Shown piece after piece: positions 47,044 to 56,581 of a stretch of DNA of 64,000 bases (position 1 is its first letter; each line of letters starts with the position of its first letter). The stretch is from Posidoniimonas corsicana. Its GTDB lineage: Bacteria > Planctomycetota > Planctomycetia > Pirellulales > Lacipirellulaceae. The stretch spans positions 124,001-188,000 of the forward strand of contig NZ_SIHJ01000004.1 in NCBI RefSeq assembly GCF_007859765.1. The letters are read 5' to 3'. Below the pieces are notes generated by a model that saw nothing but the letters and a program-made list of their open reading frames with translations, was not told the DNA's origin and made no database searches. The position numbers and the translations under genes were made by a program.

Positions 47044-48693
47044 CTAGAAGTTCAGCTCCCACTGGGTGTAGAAGAAGTCGGCGTTGTCGGTGCCGATGAT
47101 CTTGCTCCCACGCCACAGGGTGGAGTAGCCAAACAGGATGTTCGACCGCGGGTCGAGCTGGTACTTGGCGATCAGGTCCAGCTCGTTGCCGAAGTCGGTG
47201 CTGTCGAGCGTCTGGGCCGACGGCACGGCCACGCCAGGGATGACGTCGCTCTCGTCGGCGGCGCCTAGGTAGTAGTACCAGGCCAGCAGCGACAGCTTGC
47301 TGCTCGGCTTCATGGTCAGCAGGCAGTTCGGCGAGCTGATGTTCGACCGCGCGGCCGCGTCGATAAAGCCGAGGTACTTGTGGGCCAGCGGGAACAACTG
47401 GTTGAACCGGTTGAACGTCCCGTCGGTTGTCGAGTCGTTGCCCGACGCGTAGTCGTAGTACATCCACATGGTGGGGGTCCAGCTGCCCGGCAGCTTGCGG
47501 CCGACGCCGCAGGTGCACATGCCGGCCCGGTGGTCGAGCCCCAGCCCGCTCTGACGGCCGGTCTGCAGGGCGCCGACCATCTCGTACAGCCAGTCGCCCG
47601 AGCCGCCGAAGATGCGGCCGCCGAACGTGTGGACGGAGAAGTCCGCACTGCCGGCCGCGGGCGAGGTGACCGGCGGAACCGCCGCGTACGCGTTGTCGTT
47701 GTCGTAGCCGATGTAGAACAGGTCGTAGCTGGCGGACTTGGCGCCGGTGTAGGTGGCGTACACGCCGTAGAACTTCTGGTTGTAGTCGGCCTCGTCAAAG
47801 TCGTCCGGCGAAACTGGCACGTAGTTCGTGAAGAACCCGTCGATGGCCCAGTCGTCCGACTTGTGCATCACCTTGATGCCCTCGAACGTGCGGCGGGTGT
47901 TCGCCCAGTCGAGCGGCGACACGAAGCGCTGGGCGCCGTACAGCAGCTCCTGGCGGCCGACCCGGACCGTGGTCGACTCGGTCACGCCGAGGTCGAAGAA
48001 CAGGTTCAGGAAGTCGCCCGAGTTGCGGTCGATCGGACGCGGGTTGTACGACTCGTTCGACAGCACGTCGGCCGTGATGCCCTCGGCGTAGACCCGGAAC
48101 CAGTCGTTCGCCTTCCAGTTGGTGTACAGCCGCAGGCGGGACAGCAGGAAGTCGTTGTCCGTGTCGAGGAACCCACGGTTGGGCGGAGTCGACAACGACG
48201 ACCGGCCCATGCCTTCCTCGTGGTGGTACCGCAGACGCAGCTGGCCGCCGATGTCGAGCGTGCCGCAGCCGACGTCCATCAGCTTCATGCAGTCGCCCAG
48301 GCAGCACGGCCCGCACGGGTCCTTCAGGTAGCTGAAGTCGTTGGCGTAGTACACGCCCTTGTGGCTGGTGAGGCACGGGCTGGGCTTGGCCGCCTTCTTC
48401 TGGCAGGCCGGGCAGCCACACCCGCAGGTGTCGCCGCAGCCGTCGCCACAGTCGTCCCCGCAGCCGCACCCGTCGGCGGCGCCGCAGGTGGGTTCGCAGC
48501 AGTCGCTGAGGTAGGAGATCTGCTGCGTCTGGTCTTCGGCGGCCAGGGCCGCGGCGGACGACGTCTCGTAGCTGGAGAATACGTCGCTGGGCATCGCCAG
48601 GCCGTCCTGGGCGCTTGCGGCGCCGGACAGCACCAGGGTCGCGGCCATCGCAATGGCAACGCTCGGTCGTTGTGTAAGAGTTGGGGTACGCAT
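47044..48693 (-). CDS. Alginate-export-like outer-membrane porin with Cys-rich N-terminal region
   Basis: A 549-residue exported protein (leader MRTPTLTQRPSVAIAMAATLVLSGAASA). Residues 65-143 hold 17 cysteines in Gly/Asp-rich context. From about 145 on it reads as an alginate-export-like beta-barrel (GGQLRLRYHHEEG, DWFRVYAEGITADVL, TTVRVGRQELLYGAQRFVSPLDW), ending with the terminal strand FFYTQWELNF whose final Phe is typical of barrels. It is convergent with the nitrate operon and divergent from the regulator pair. The passenger solute is unknown; nitrate or small anions are possible by context only. Confidence 0.85.
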   Translation of the reverse strand: MRTPTLTQRPSVAIAMAATLVLSGAASAQDGLAMPSDVFSSYETSSAAALAAEDQTQQISYLSDCCEPTCGAADGCGCGDDCGDGCGDTCGCGCPACQKKAAKPSPCLTSHKGVYYANDFSYLKDPCGPCCLGDCMKLMDVGCGTLDIGGQLRLRYHHEEGMGRSSLSTPPNRGFLDTDNDFLLSRLRLYTNWKANDWFRVYAEGITADVLSNESYNPRPIDRNSGDFLNLFFDLGVTESTTVRVGRQELLYGAQRFVSPLDWANTRRTFEGIKVMHKSDDWAIDGFFTNYVPVSPDDFDEADYNQKFYGVYATYTGAKSASYDLFYIGYDNDNAYAAVPPVTSPAAGSADFSVHTFGGRIFGGSGDWLYEMVGALQTGRQSGLGLDHRAGMCTCGVGRKLPGSWTPTMWMYYDYASGNDSTTDGTFNRFNQLFPLAHKYLGFIDAAARSNISSPNCLLTMKPSSKLSLLAWYYYLGAADESDVIPGVAVPSAQTLDSTDFGNELDLIAKYQLDPRSNILFGYSTLWRGSKIIGTDNADFFYTQWELNF

Positions 48694-49210
48694 CGTGCGT
48701 CTCGCTGGGGGTTCGCGTCGGTCCTTCGGCGCCCGTGCTCAGTCAGGCGCCTCGCGGTTGCCGGGGGCGGCGTGTCCGTCCACCGCCCCGACAAATGGCT
48801 GGGTTGCTTGACCTGAGCTCAGGCTCATCAGCTTTGGTATTCGGCCAATTCGTTACGGGGGCACGAAAGTTTCCCAGTTTGCCATTATGGTTTACCACAC
48901 GCGCAAGTGACTATCTGATAAAGAGTTACGGAGTGGTCGAAGAATAGCCACCAGGGTGTTTTCCGCTCTTGCGCTTTAACGCCGAGAAAACTAAAGCGGC
49001 TGCGGGCTTAGTAGGCAGTGGCGCCGATTATTTGCGCCAGATGGCGGGGAGATATCGCCCTGTGGCGAAGCGGAAACTGTTGAAACAGAATAAGTTAGGG
49101 GGAGACGGGACGTGGCGGCCCGGTTGATCGGCGCAGAAAATGCTCCTCAGTCCAGGTCCTCGCCTACTCCCGTGCTGCCGCGACAGAATTAATCCCTCTA
49201 GCAACTACCT
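48694..49210. other. Divergent regulatory region between porin and nitrate regulators
   Basis: No gene is supported in these 517 bases. The stretch is less GC-rich than its surroundings, as expected for two divergent promoters. A short palindrome CTGTT-ga-AACAG lies at 49077-49088, about 120 bases before the regulator ATG; it could be an operator but is too short to assign. Confidence 0.4.
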
Positions 49211-50689
49211 ATGCCCGCTGCGCTTGGCCCCGCCCCCGCTGACTGCCCCTCCGTGCTGGTGATTGATGACGACCCGCTGATATCGGTAGTAGTGCGGCGG
49301 GCGTTGGAGGGCATCAACCACCGCATGCGGACCGCCCTGGATGGCAAGCTGGGGCTGGACGCGATCTCCACTGAGCAGCCAGACGTCATTGTGCTGGACA
49401 ACGTGCTCCCCGACGGGCTCGGCGTCGAGGTGCTGGAGCAGATCCACCAACTGGCGCCCAACGTGCCGGTGCTGTTCGTCACGGCCCGCGGGTCGGGCAG
49501 CACCGCCATCGAGGCGATGAAGCTGTGCGCGTTCGACTACCTGCCGAAGCCGCTCGACCCGCCAAAGCTCAAGAGCCAGATCCGCCGGGCGCTGTCGCTA
49601 CGGCAACTGATCCAGTCCGACCCGACCCTCAGCCACAGCGGCGACGCGCGCTCGGCCGACGCTCCGACGGAACCACCGCCCACCTCCGACGCGTTGGTTG
49701 GCGAGTGCCCGGCTATGCAGTCCGTCTTCAAGGCGATCGGCAAAGTCGCCTCGCAGAACGTCGCGGTGCTGTTGAGGGGCGAGCACGGAACCGGCAAGGA
49801 GGCTATCGCCCGCGAGATCCACTTCCACAGCCAGCGGAAGACCGGACCGCTCGTCAAGATCCACTGCCCGGCGTTCGAGGAACGACAGCTCGAGCTCGAG
49901 ATATTCGGGACCGAGTCCCAACCAGGGAAGATCGAGGAGGCAGCCGGCGGCACCCTGGTGCTGCAGGAGATTGGCGGGCTGGGGCTCTCGCTGCAGTCTA
50001 AGCTGCTCCCGCTGTTCCGCGACGGCGCGTACCTGCCGGTCGGCGGCGCGGCGCCCCGCCGGGCGGACTGCCGCGTCATCTCGATCACCGGCGAGCCGCT
50101 CGAGGCCCGCGTCCGCAGCGGCGACTTCCGGTCGGACCTCTACTACACCCTCGGCGCTTTCGTCATCACGCTGCCGCCGCTCCGCCAGCGGCGGGGCGAC
50201 CTGCCGCTGCTAATCGCGCACAGCCTCAACAAGCTCCGTCCGATCTACAAGGAATTCGGCGTCGAGCAGCCGCGCGTCTCTGAGGCGGCGATGCAGTCCC
50301 TCTGCAGCCACGTCTGGCCCGGCAACATCGACGAGCTGGAGAGCGTGCTGAAGCGTGCGTTGGTCGAGCAGAAGGGCCACATCCTGCTCGCGGCCGACCT
50401 GCGTGACGTCCTGTCCGGCGACCCGGTTGTGCAGCCCTCGGAGGAGTCGGACGACGGGCAGTACACGACCGATTGGGTCTCGTTCGCCCAGCTGCGGATC
50501 GACGGCGGCACCGACACGCTCCACGCCGATGCGATCGAAGAAGCCGAGCGCAAGCTCTTCGCGCGGGTGCTGAGCCACACGGGCGGAAACCAGGCCCACG
50601 CGGCGCGCCTGCTGGGGATCACCCGGGCGAGCCTCCGCAAGAAGCTGCGGATGTACAGCATGGCGCCGAAGCCGTCGGGAGACTCCTGA
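49211..50689 (+). CDS. NtrC-like response regulator lacking the sigma-54 GAFTGA loop
   Basis: A 492-residue protein. The receiver domain (VLVIDDDPLISVVVRRALEG) has its phospho-acceptor at Asp63. The AAA+ domain keeps a Walker A variant GEHGTGKE at 190-197, but the L1 loop that should carry GAFTGA is deleted (EIFGTESQPGKIEEAAGGTL), the Walker B aspartate is Gln252 (LVLQEIGG), and the usual YYRL is YYTL. A Fis-type helix-turn-helix closes the protein (GGNQAHAARLLGITRASLRKKL). It therefore probably controls nitrate genes without sigma-54, as an ordinary activator or repressor. It precedes the sensor gene. Confidence 0.9.
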   Translation: MPAALGPAPADCPSVLVIDDDPLISVVVRRALEGINHRMRTALDGKLGLDAISTEQPDVIVLDNVLPDGLGVEVLEQIHQLAPNVPVLFVTARGSGSTAIEAMKLCAFDYLPKPLDPPKLKSQIRRALSLRQLIQSDPTLSHSGDARSADAPTEPPPTSDALVGECPAMQSVFKAIGKVASQNVAVLLRGEHGTGKEAIAREIHFHSQRKTGPLVKIHCPAFEERQLELEIFGTESQPGKIEEAAGGTLVLQEIGGLGLSLQSKLLPLFRDGAYLPVGGAAPRRADCRVISITGEPLEARVRSGDFRSDLYYTLGAFVITLPPLRQRRGDLPLLIAHSLNKLRPIYKEFGVEQPRVSEAAMQSLCSHVWPGNIDELESVLKRALVEQKGHILLAADLRDVLSGDPVVQPSEESDDGQYTTDWVSFAQLRIDGGTDTLHADAIEEAERKLFARVLSHTGGNQAHAARLLGITRASLRKKLRMYSMAPKPSGDS

Positions 50690-50702
50690 GGACCCCGCGA
50701 TC

Positions 50703-52889
50703 ATGATCAGGCGGAGATCAAGCGGACGGACGGGCGGCCCCCACTCGCAGGGGCGGCTGATGACCATCCTGTACGTCAGCGCGCTCAGCTCCGTGGCGCT
50801 GTTGACCTGCGGTGGCCAGTGGCTCGTCCAGCGGCAGCTGGTGCGCGGCGAGAGCGACTCGCGGGTCATCAACATCGCGGGTCGGCAGCGGATGCTCAGC
50901 CAGAAGCTCGCCAAAGCCTCGCTCCAGATCGAGTCGTCCGGCGCCGGACACAGCGCGGGGCGGGACGAGCTGCGTCAGACGCTGGACCTGTGGTCTCGCT
51001 CCCACCGTGGGCTGCAGAGCGGCGACGCCGAAGAGGGACTGCCGGGTCACAACTCCCAGGCGGTGCAGCGGCTGTTCGCGGCGATCGAGCCCGATTACCG
51101 GGCCATGCGTTCCTCGGCCCTCACGCTGCTCGACCCGGCGACCAGCCCGCCGATGGCGGCCCGGGCCGCGGCGTCCATCCAGGAGCACGAGGACCAGTTC
51201 CTGGCGGGTATGGACGACATTGTTTCGCAGTACGTGCGGGAAGCAGAGGGCAAGGTTGCGCGGCTTAGGCTGCTGGAGCGGGCGATCCTGGCGCTCACGC
51301 TGCTCGTGCTGCTGGCCGAAGGCCTGCTAATCTTTCGACCCGCGGTTCGACAGATCGACCGTACCCTCGCCCGCCTCAACCGCACCGGCCGGCGGCTGCG
51401 GGCCGCCAAGCTTCGGGCCGAGGAGGCGGACGCCGCCAAGTCCCGTTTCTTGGCCAACGTGAGCCACGAGCTCCGCACGCCAATGACCGCGGTGCTCGGG
51501 ATGACCGAGGTCGCCCGCGGCGAGACCGACCCGGACCGCCGCGACAACAGCCTCGCCACCGTATCGCAGGCGGGCGAGCTGCTGCTCGGCCTGCTGAACG
51601 ACCTGATCGACTTCGCCCGTATCGACTCCGGCAAGCTGGAGCTGGTGATCCGCCCGTTCTCCCCGCACGAGGTGCTAGGACGCGTCTGCGAGATGATGCG
51701 TCCCGCCTGCGAGGCGAAGAACCTCAGCCTCGCGCCGATGGCGGGCGTAGACAAGGAGTTGCGGGTGCTGGGTGACGCGCGGCGGCTAGAGCAGGTGCTG
51801 CTGAACCTGCTTGCGAACGCGATCAAGTGGACCAGCGAGGGGGTGATCTACGCCCGCTGCGAGACGCTCCGCTCGAGCGGTTCGCTGGTCACTCTCAGGT
51901 ACACAATCCAGGACACGGGCGTCGGGATAAGCGAGGAGCACCACGGGCGTGTCTTCGAACCGTTTACGCAGGTGGCCGGCGACAAGACGACCGCAATCAG
52001 TGGCGTCGGGTTGGGCTTGGCGATCTGCAAGCGCATCGCGAACGCGATGGGGGCGGACCTCAGCCTCACCAGCAGCCCCGGCGTCGGGACCACGGTCACT
52101 CTAACAACCGACTTCTGCCTGGCGGGCCCAGCCTCGCCGCAGGCCGATCATCCGCCCGCCACGGAAACGACGCCCAGGCGGGTGCTGGTCGTCGAGGACA
52201 CCGAGGTCATCCAGGCCGTTTTCCACGAGTTCTTAAGTGGCGCCGGGCACGCCGTCGCCGTGGCGGACAGTGGCGAGCAGGCCGCGGAGCTGACGGCGGA
52301 GCAGTCGTTCGAAATCGCGTTCGTGGACCTGCAACTCCCCGGCATGGACGGCGTGGCCACCGCCAACGCGCTCCGTCAGGGTGCAGTGGGAGGTCGGGCG
52401 CCCAGGCTGGTGTGCGTGACCGCCGACGCCCGGGCGTCGCTTGAGGATTCGCAGCTCGAAGCGGTCTTCGATTCGGTGCTGATCAAGCCGTTCAGCCGGG
52501 CCCAGATTGAGCAAGAGATCGCGGCGACTGCCGGTCTGGGCGGTTTCCCTCCCGCAGCCGACAGCGGTGAACCCGGCGCAGATGGAGAAGCCGATCTGCA
52601 GCAGGAGCTGACAGAGGTCTACCTGAAGGTTGCCGTCCAGCAGGAGCGCGACCTTTCCGCCGCGGTGGCCGAACAACGTTTGCCCGACGCGCACGTGCTG
52701 GCCCACCGTATCGCCGGCCAGGTCGCCTGCTTTGGCGAGCCGGAGTTGGTGGCCGGGCTCAGGTCGCTAGAAGACGCTTGCAAGGCAGGCCAATACGACC
52801 GGGCCGCTGCGGACGCCAAACAGTGGCTGCCCGAGCTCAAACGCTTCCGGTCGAAGCTGAGCAGCGAGCTCGTCGACCTGCCGAGCTAA
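50703..52889 (+). CDS. Hybrid histidine kinase with NarX/PilJ-type nitrate-sensing domain
   Basis: A 728-residue sensor with a GAGGA ribosome site. Membrane segments at about 21-42 and 192-212 frame a periplasmic domain whose first helix carries the P-box NIAGRQRMLSQKLAK (residues 57-71), the nitrate-binding signature of NarX/PilJ-type sensors. The kinase core has His255 in SHELRTP, an N-box NAIKWT and G-boxes DTGVGI/GVGLGL. A receiver with Asp542 and an HPt domain with His668 (AHRIAG) follow. It should sense nitrate or nitrite and feed the regulator encoded 13 bases upstream. Confidence 0.92.
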   Translation: MIRRRSSGRTGGPHSQGRLMTILYVSALSSVALLTCGGQWLVQRQLVRGESDSRVINIAGRQRMLSQKLAKASLQIESSGAGHSAGRDELRQTLDLWSRSHRGLQSGDAEEGLPGHNSQAVQRLFAAIEPDYRAMRSSALTLLDPATSPPMAARAAASIQEHEDQFLAGMDDIVSQYVREAEGKVARLRLLERAILALTLLVLLAEGLLIFRPAVRQIDRTLARLNRTGRRLRAAKLRAEEADAAKSRFLANVSHELRTPMTAVLGMTEVARGETDPDRRDNSLATVSQAGELLLGLLNDLIDFARIDSGKLELVIRPFSPHEVLGRVCEMMRPACEAKNLSLAPMAGVDKELRVLGDARRLEQVLLNLLANAIKWTSEGVIYARCETLRSSGSLVTLRYTIQDTGVGISEEHHGRVFEPFTQVAGDKTTAISGVGLGLAICKRIANAMGADLSLTSSPGVGTTVTLTTDFCLAGPASPQADHPPATETTPRRVLVVEDTEVIQAVFHEFLSGAGHAVAVADSGEQAAELTAEQSFEIAFVDLQLPGMDGVATANALRQGAVGGRAPRLVCVTADARASLEDSQLEAVFDSVLIKPFSRAQIEQEIAATAGLGGFPPAADSGEPGADGEADLQQELTEVYLKVAVQQERDLSAAVAEQRLPDAHVLAHRIAGQVACFGEPELVAGLRSLEDACKAGQYDRAAADAKQWLPELKRFRSKLSSELVDLPS

Positions 52890-53164
52890 CGGCGTTCGCC
52901 GGTCGCATTGTGCGGACCGTGCGGAGTGTGCCGAATAGGCGCGTGAGCGAGTTGGACCCTCTGTATGCGGACGGCAAGCCGAATCCCCTTTGCTTGAAGG
53001 GCTGGGCGGCCGTGAGCATACTGAATCGCTCAGGCAGGCAAGGCAAACCTTGGCGAACAGGTCCGCCAGACGATGCGTACCGACACGTAGTGCCGACCCG
53101 CCAAAGCCGCCGCCGCCCCACGACCCCACCCAGCTTTTCTCTCCTCTCCCAGACGGTGTAAGCC

Positions 53165-53392
53165 ATGCCCAAGTACCTTCTCGCCACCGCCCTCACCGTG
53201 ACCTTCCTCGGCGCCTGCGCCGTCAGCGACGCGTCTGCCGGTTGGTTCCACCGGCACTCCCAGCGGTCCAACTACTACTACCGCTCGGCCACGCCGACCT
53301 ACCGCAGCGTCCCCACGCCCGCCGTGCGGGTGTACCGCAGCACCTACTCGCCCAGCTTCTTCCGCGATCAGGACGGCTACGGCGAGAGCTGA
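53165..53392 (+). CDS. Small secreted Tyr/Ser-rich protein
   Basis: A 75-residue product with a leader (MPKYLLATALTVTFLGACAVSDASA) and a mature part of about 50 residues rich in Tyr, Ser, Arg and His (RHSQRSNYYYRSATPTYRSV). No family is recognised. A strong terminator follows the stop, supporting that it is a real, independently transcribed gene. Confidence 0.6.
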   Translation: MPKYLLATALTVTFLGACAVSDASAGWFHRHSQRSNYYYRSATPTYRSVPTPAVRVYRSTYSPSFFRDQDGYGES

Positions 53393-53423
53393 GCTGAGGC
53401 AGTCTACTCCGACGAACGCGCGC

Positions 53424-53451
53424 AGCCGGCGGTCCTCCGCCGGCTGTTTTT
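53424..53451 (+). terminator. Intrinsic terminator of the small secreted protein gene
   Basis: Nine-base arms AGCCGGCGG (53424-53432) and CCGCCGGCT (53437-53445) enclose a TCCT loop and are followed by GTTTTT. It also lies just before the end of the convergent BNR-protein gene. Confidence 0.9.
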
Positions 53452-53459
53452 AATGCGCC

Positions 53460-56375
53460 CTACGCCGGCCGCAGGGCTCCCGGTGCCTGACGGCGCCGAG
53501 TTAGCAGCACGAAGGGGAGGAGCAGCAGGCCGCCCGTGGGCTCCGGGGCCTGAAACGATTGTGCGGGATCGGCGAGGCTTTGGCCGAAGGTGTCTGCCCA
53601 GACCCGGTAGTCAGCCTGCGTGACCTGGCCGTCGCCGTTGGCGTCGCCGGCGGTGTAGGGGGGGAGGTCGGTCGCCCCCAAGGTGTCACGCCATACCGTG
53701 TAGTCGGCCGCGTCAACCAGCCCGTCGCGGTTGAAGTCGCCGGGCAGGCTGGGGCCGACCAGAGAGTAGCCGACGCCGTCGAACCAGGTCCGAGATGCGG
53801 CGCCGTTGAGCGTCTGCCAATCGTCGATGAAGACCTGGAGGTCGGTGCCATCGGCCACTTCCGATCTGCCTAGGTAGGCGCGGTAGAGCAGCAGGTCGTT
53901 GGCGTTGGCCGCTACTTCGACTTCGTTTTCGAACTGACCCGAATTGGCGTGCTGAGAGCCGTACTTCCGGAAGTCGATCAGGTTGTTCTCTTCAAGGCCG
54001 GCGAGGAGGCGCCAGTCTTCGTCGTTGTCGCTCCAGAAGTAGGCGAAGAGATCGTACGTGCCGTCCGCCAATCCGGAAAGCGTGGTGTGCAGCATCGCCG
54101 CGTCCTCGGTCCCGGACTCGTTGGACGAGTAGACGCTTCCTCCATTGCCGACGCCCGACCGCTGGTGCCAGAGGTTGTCGTCCGGGCCAGCCAGGTCTGA
54201 TGGCGCTGTAGCGCCGATGGCCGATCCATCGAGCTGGGTGGTGTTCGACGCGTTGGCGTCGACGTAGGTCACCAGCCCGCTTTGGTCACGCGGCGGGCGG
54301 TCGATGATCCCGACGACCGCGGCGTTGATGTTGTGGGCGGTGGTGTAGTCGCCACGGAACCAGAACACGGGTTGTGGTCCTGTTCCATGGGTGTCGGGAG
54401 CAATCGGGCGGAGGTTGTCGACGGTCGAGTCCTCGGTGATCGCTTGCCAGTTCCACTTGCTCCCGTCGTAGTTGCCGCGGTAGATCTCGTGGTTTCGGGT
54501 CTCGGTTTGCCACGTTGGGTCGCGGGGGTCGAAGGGCGTTGAGATGTACAGCGTGTTCTCATCGCCGGGGATCAGGGCGCCCAGTCCTGTGTAGTCCTGC
54601 TCGGGGCCGTACAGGCGGTCTCCCATCCTTGCGATCTCCTGGTTGGACCAGGACTCAGAGTTGGGGTCCCAGCGGGCGAAGTGCAGGCGGTGGTCGATCG
54701 GGTTCTCGGTCCCGCCGTCGTTGGCAGACCCGTCGGTGTTCCACCGCGAGGTGTACAACGCCATCAGGTTGCCCTGGGAATCGAGCGCGGCGTCGGTCGT
54801 CCAGAGGCGGTTGTGGCCCTCTCCGAGCCCGTCGGGCGCCGCGACCAAGGTGAAGTCGGTGGCGTCCGGTACGGCGCCGTCGCCCGCGGTGACGTTGCTG
54901 TCGAACAGGTTCGCGTCGATCAGGTTTCCCCGCATGTCGAACGTCTGGCCGCCCTCGATGTAGCCCGCGAAGACGCTGTTGTTGTAGTTGCGGGGGTGCG
55001 TTTCGGTCGTGGTGAAGTAGATCCGCGACTCGCCGTCGCTGGCGTACTTTGGGTACGCGGAGTAGCCCTGCGCGTCGCTTTCGAGGAACTGCCCCTTCCA
55101 CTCGAGCGTGCTGCTGTCGGGGTGGTATTCAGCGACGTTGGGCATATTCTGTCCGGCGCCGTTGGTCGAGAGCCGGCCGTACGAGCGTGAGATGTCGTAC
55201 ACCTTGCCCTCGTCGGCCAGGTAGAACAGGTTGTGGTAGCTGATGTTGCCCTGGTCCGGGTTGCCGGTCTGGTCGGCTCCGGGCACGTTGTCGTACCAGT
55301 TGAACAGCCGCTCTTCGGACCACGAGGTGCTGTCGCCCGGGTTGGTGGAGACCCGGTAGCGGGTCCACTCGTCACCCAGCCCGCCGTTGTTGCCGTGGTT
55401 AGCGTAGGTCGCCAGGTAACGCCCATCCGGAAGCACCAGCAAGGCACCCACGTTGTGGTCGTCGTTCTGGATGGCGGGGTTCCCCTGCACCTGGTTGGAG
55501 AGCCGGGTCCTCACACGCCGACCGCTGACGGGATCGAAATCCACGACATCGACGTTGCCCGGGTACCCGCCGCCCTGCACGGTCTCGTCGAAGCCCACCG
55601 AGTTGACCAGGACGTGGCCGTTGTTGGGGTTTACAATGCTCCGCTCGTCCGTGTACCAGGTCCAGTTGCCGTCGCTGTCGAACTGGATCAGGTTGCCGTG
55701 CACGATGTCGCCGATCTCGTCGGGCGGTGGCGGCGGCAGCAGATTGGCGCCAATCGCGTCAAAGGCGACGTTCCGCGCGCTGCCGAACGAGCCGGGGTTG
55801 AGCCCGGCGCCGACCGAAATCCGCAGCCGGGTCGAGGTGGCGGGCACCATACCGGCCATAGGGTTGTCCACCAGCTGCCAGCCGGCGCCGCTTGCCTGGG
55901 TGACGTAGGAGTTGCTGCCGAGGAGGGAGTTGGTCGCGTCGTAGAACTCGTAGGACACGAAGCCGAAGTCGTTGCCATCGTTGTTGTAGAAGGCGTAGGA
56001 GAGCCCCAGGTGGCGGTCGCCCTGCGAGATCAACTCGTTGTGCGGCGTTAGGTCGATGTCCTGATAGATGAGCCCGCTGTTCTGAGCGCCGCCGATCAGC
56101 GAGTCGGCGCTGCCCAGCCCCGAGTGCTCCCAACTCCCCGAGAGGAAGTTGTTCCCCTCGAAGGCGGCGTCAGGGTTAGCGTTGCCAATTGGCGCGTCGC
56201 CAATCCACAGCGGATTTCTGCCCGCGGCGACGGTCCAACCGCTAGGCGGGTTGGTCGGTGATCCCGCTTCGAATCCGCTGTTCACGACCGAGAGTGTGAC
56301 CTGCGAGCAGCATGCCGGGATGAAGCCGAACTGGACGAGGACAATCGGGCAGGCAGTCGCTAGCAGTAGGCGCAT
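53460..56375 (-). CDS. BNR-4-type repeat protein with dockerin-like and PEP-CTERM modules
   Basis: A 971-residue exported protein. An N-terminal jelly-roll-like part (NSGFEAGSPTNPPSGWTV ... SVGAGLNPGSFGSARNVAFD) is followed by a large BNR_4-type propeller region at about 230-690, with WTWYTDERSIVNPNNGHVLV, DDHNVGALLVLPDGRYLATY and HNRLWTTDAALDSQGNLMALY. A second beta-domain comes next, then a dockerin-like pair ([37 protein letters not shown]) and a PEP-CTERM tail (APEPTGGLLLLPFVLL). BNR_4 proteins are linked to polysaccharide breakdown; the substrate is unknown. It is the last gene of the surface run. Confidence 0.87.
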   Translation of the reverse strand: MRLLLATACPIVLVQFGFIPACCSQVTLSVVNSGFEAGSPTNPPSGWTVAAGRNPLWIGDAPIGNANPDAAFEGNNFLSGSWEHSGLGSADSLIGGAQNSGLIYQDIDLTPHNELISQGDRHLGLSYAFYNNDGNDFGFVSYEFYDATNSLLGSNSYVTQASGAGWQLVDNPMAGMVPATSTRLRISVGAGLNPGSFGSARNVAFDAIGANLLPPPPPDEIGDIVHGNLIQFDSDGNWTWYTDERSIVNPNNGHVLVNSVGFDETVQGGGYPGNVDVVDFDPVSGRRVRTRLSNQVQGNPAIQNDDHNVGALLVLPDGRYLATYANHGNNGGLGDEWTRYRVSTNPGDSTSWSEERLFNWYDNVPGADQTGNPDQGNISYHNLFYLADEGKVYDISRSYGRLSTNGAGQNMPNVAEYHPDSSTLEWKGQFLESDAQGYSAYPKYASDGESRIYFTTTETHPRNYNNSVFAGYIEGGQTFDMRGNLIDANLFDSNVTAGDGAVPDATDFTLVAAPDGLGEGHNRLWTTDAALDSQGNLMALYTSRWNTDGSANDGGTENPIDHRLHFARWDPNSESWSNQEIARMGDRLYGPEQDYTGLGALIPGDENTLYISTPFDPRDPTWQTETRNHEIYRGNYDGSKWNWQAITEDSTVDNLRPIAPDTHGTGPQPVFWFRGDYTTAHNINAAVVGIIDRPPRDQSGLVTYVDANASNTTQLDGSAIGATAPSDLAGPDDNLWHQRSGVGNGGSVYSSNESGTEDAAMLHTTLSGLADGTYDLFAYFWSDNDEDWRLLAGLEENNLIDFRKYGSQHANSGQFENEVEVAANANDLLLYRAYLGRSEVADGTDLQVFIDDWQTLNGAASRTWFDGVGYSLVGPSLPGDFNRDGLVDAADYTVWRDTLGATDLPPYTAGDANGDGQVTQADYRVWADTFGQSLADPAQSFQAPEPTGGLLLLPFVLLTRRRQAPGALRPA

Positions 56376-56581
56376 AACGTCGTCGAGGAGGCGGAAACGG
56401 GCGGGTAAGCGAGACTAGAAGGTCCGCTGCGTGGGCGAGCAGTCTTTCACGAATGATGCAGCCCATCCTACTTGCGATCGCCAGGCGTGGCCTGGGACGA
56501 ATGCGCAAAACGCTGACGCGGATGCGGTCGGCGTCGATGGTGAGTCGCGACACGAAGCAGCGCACGCCAACAGCCGCGATA

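Noticed and set aside
49077-49088. CTGTT-ga-AACAG palindrome before the regulator gene as an operator
   Set aside because: Only one copy was seen and it is too short to assign without a known binding motif.
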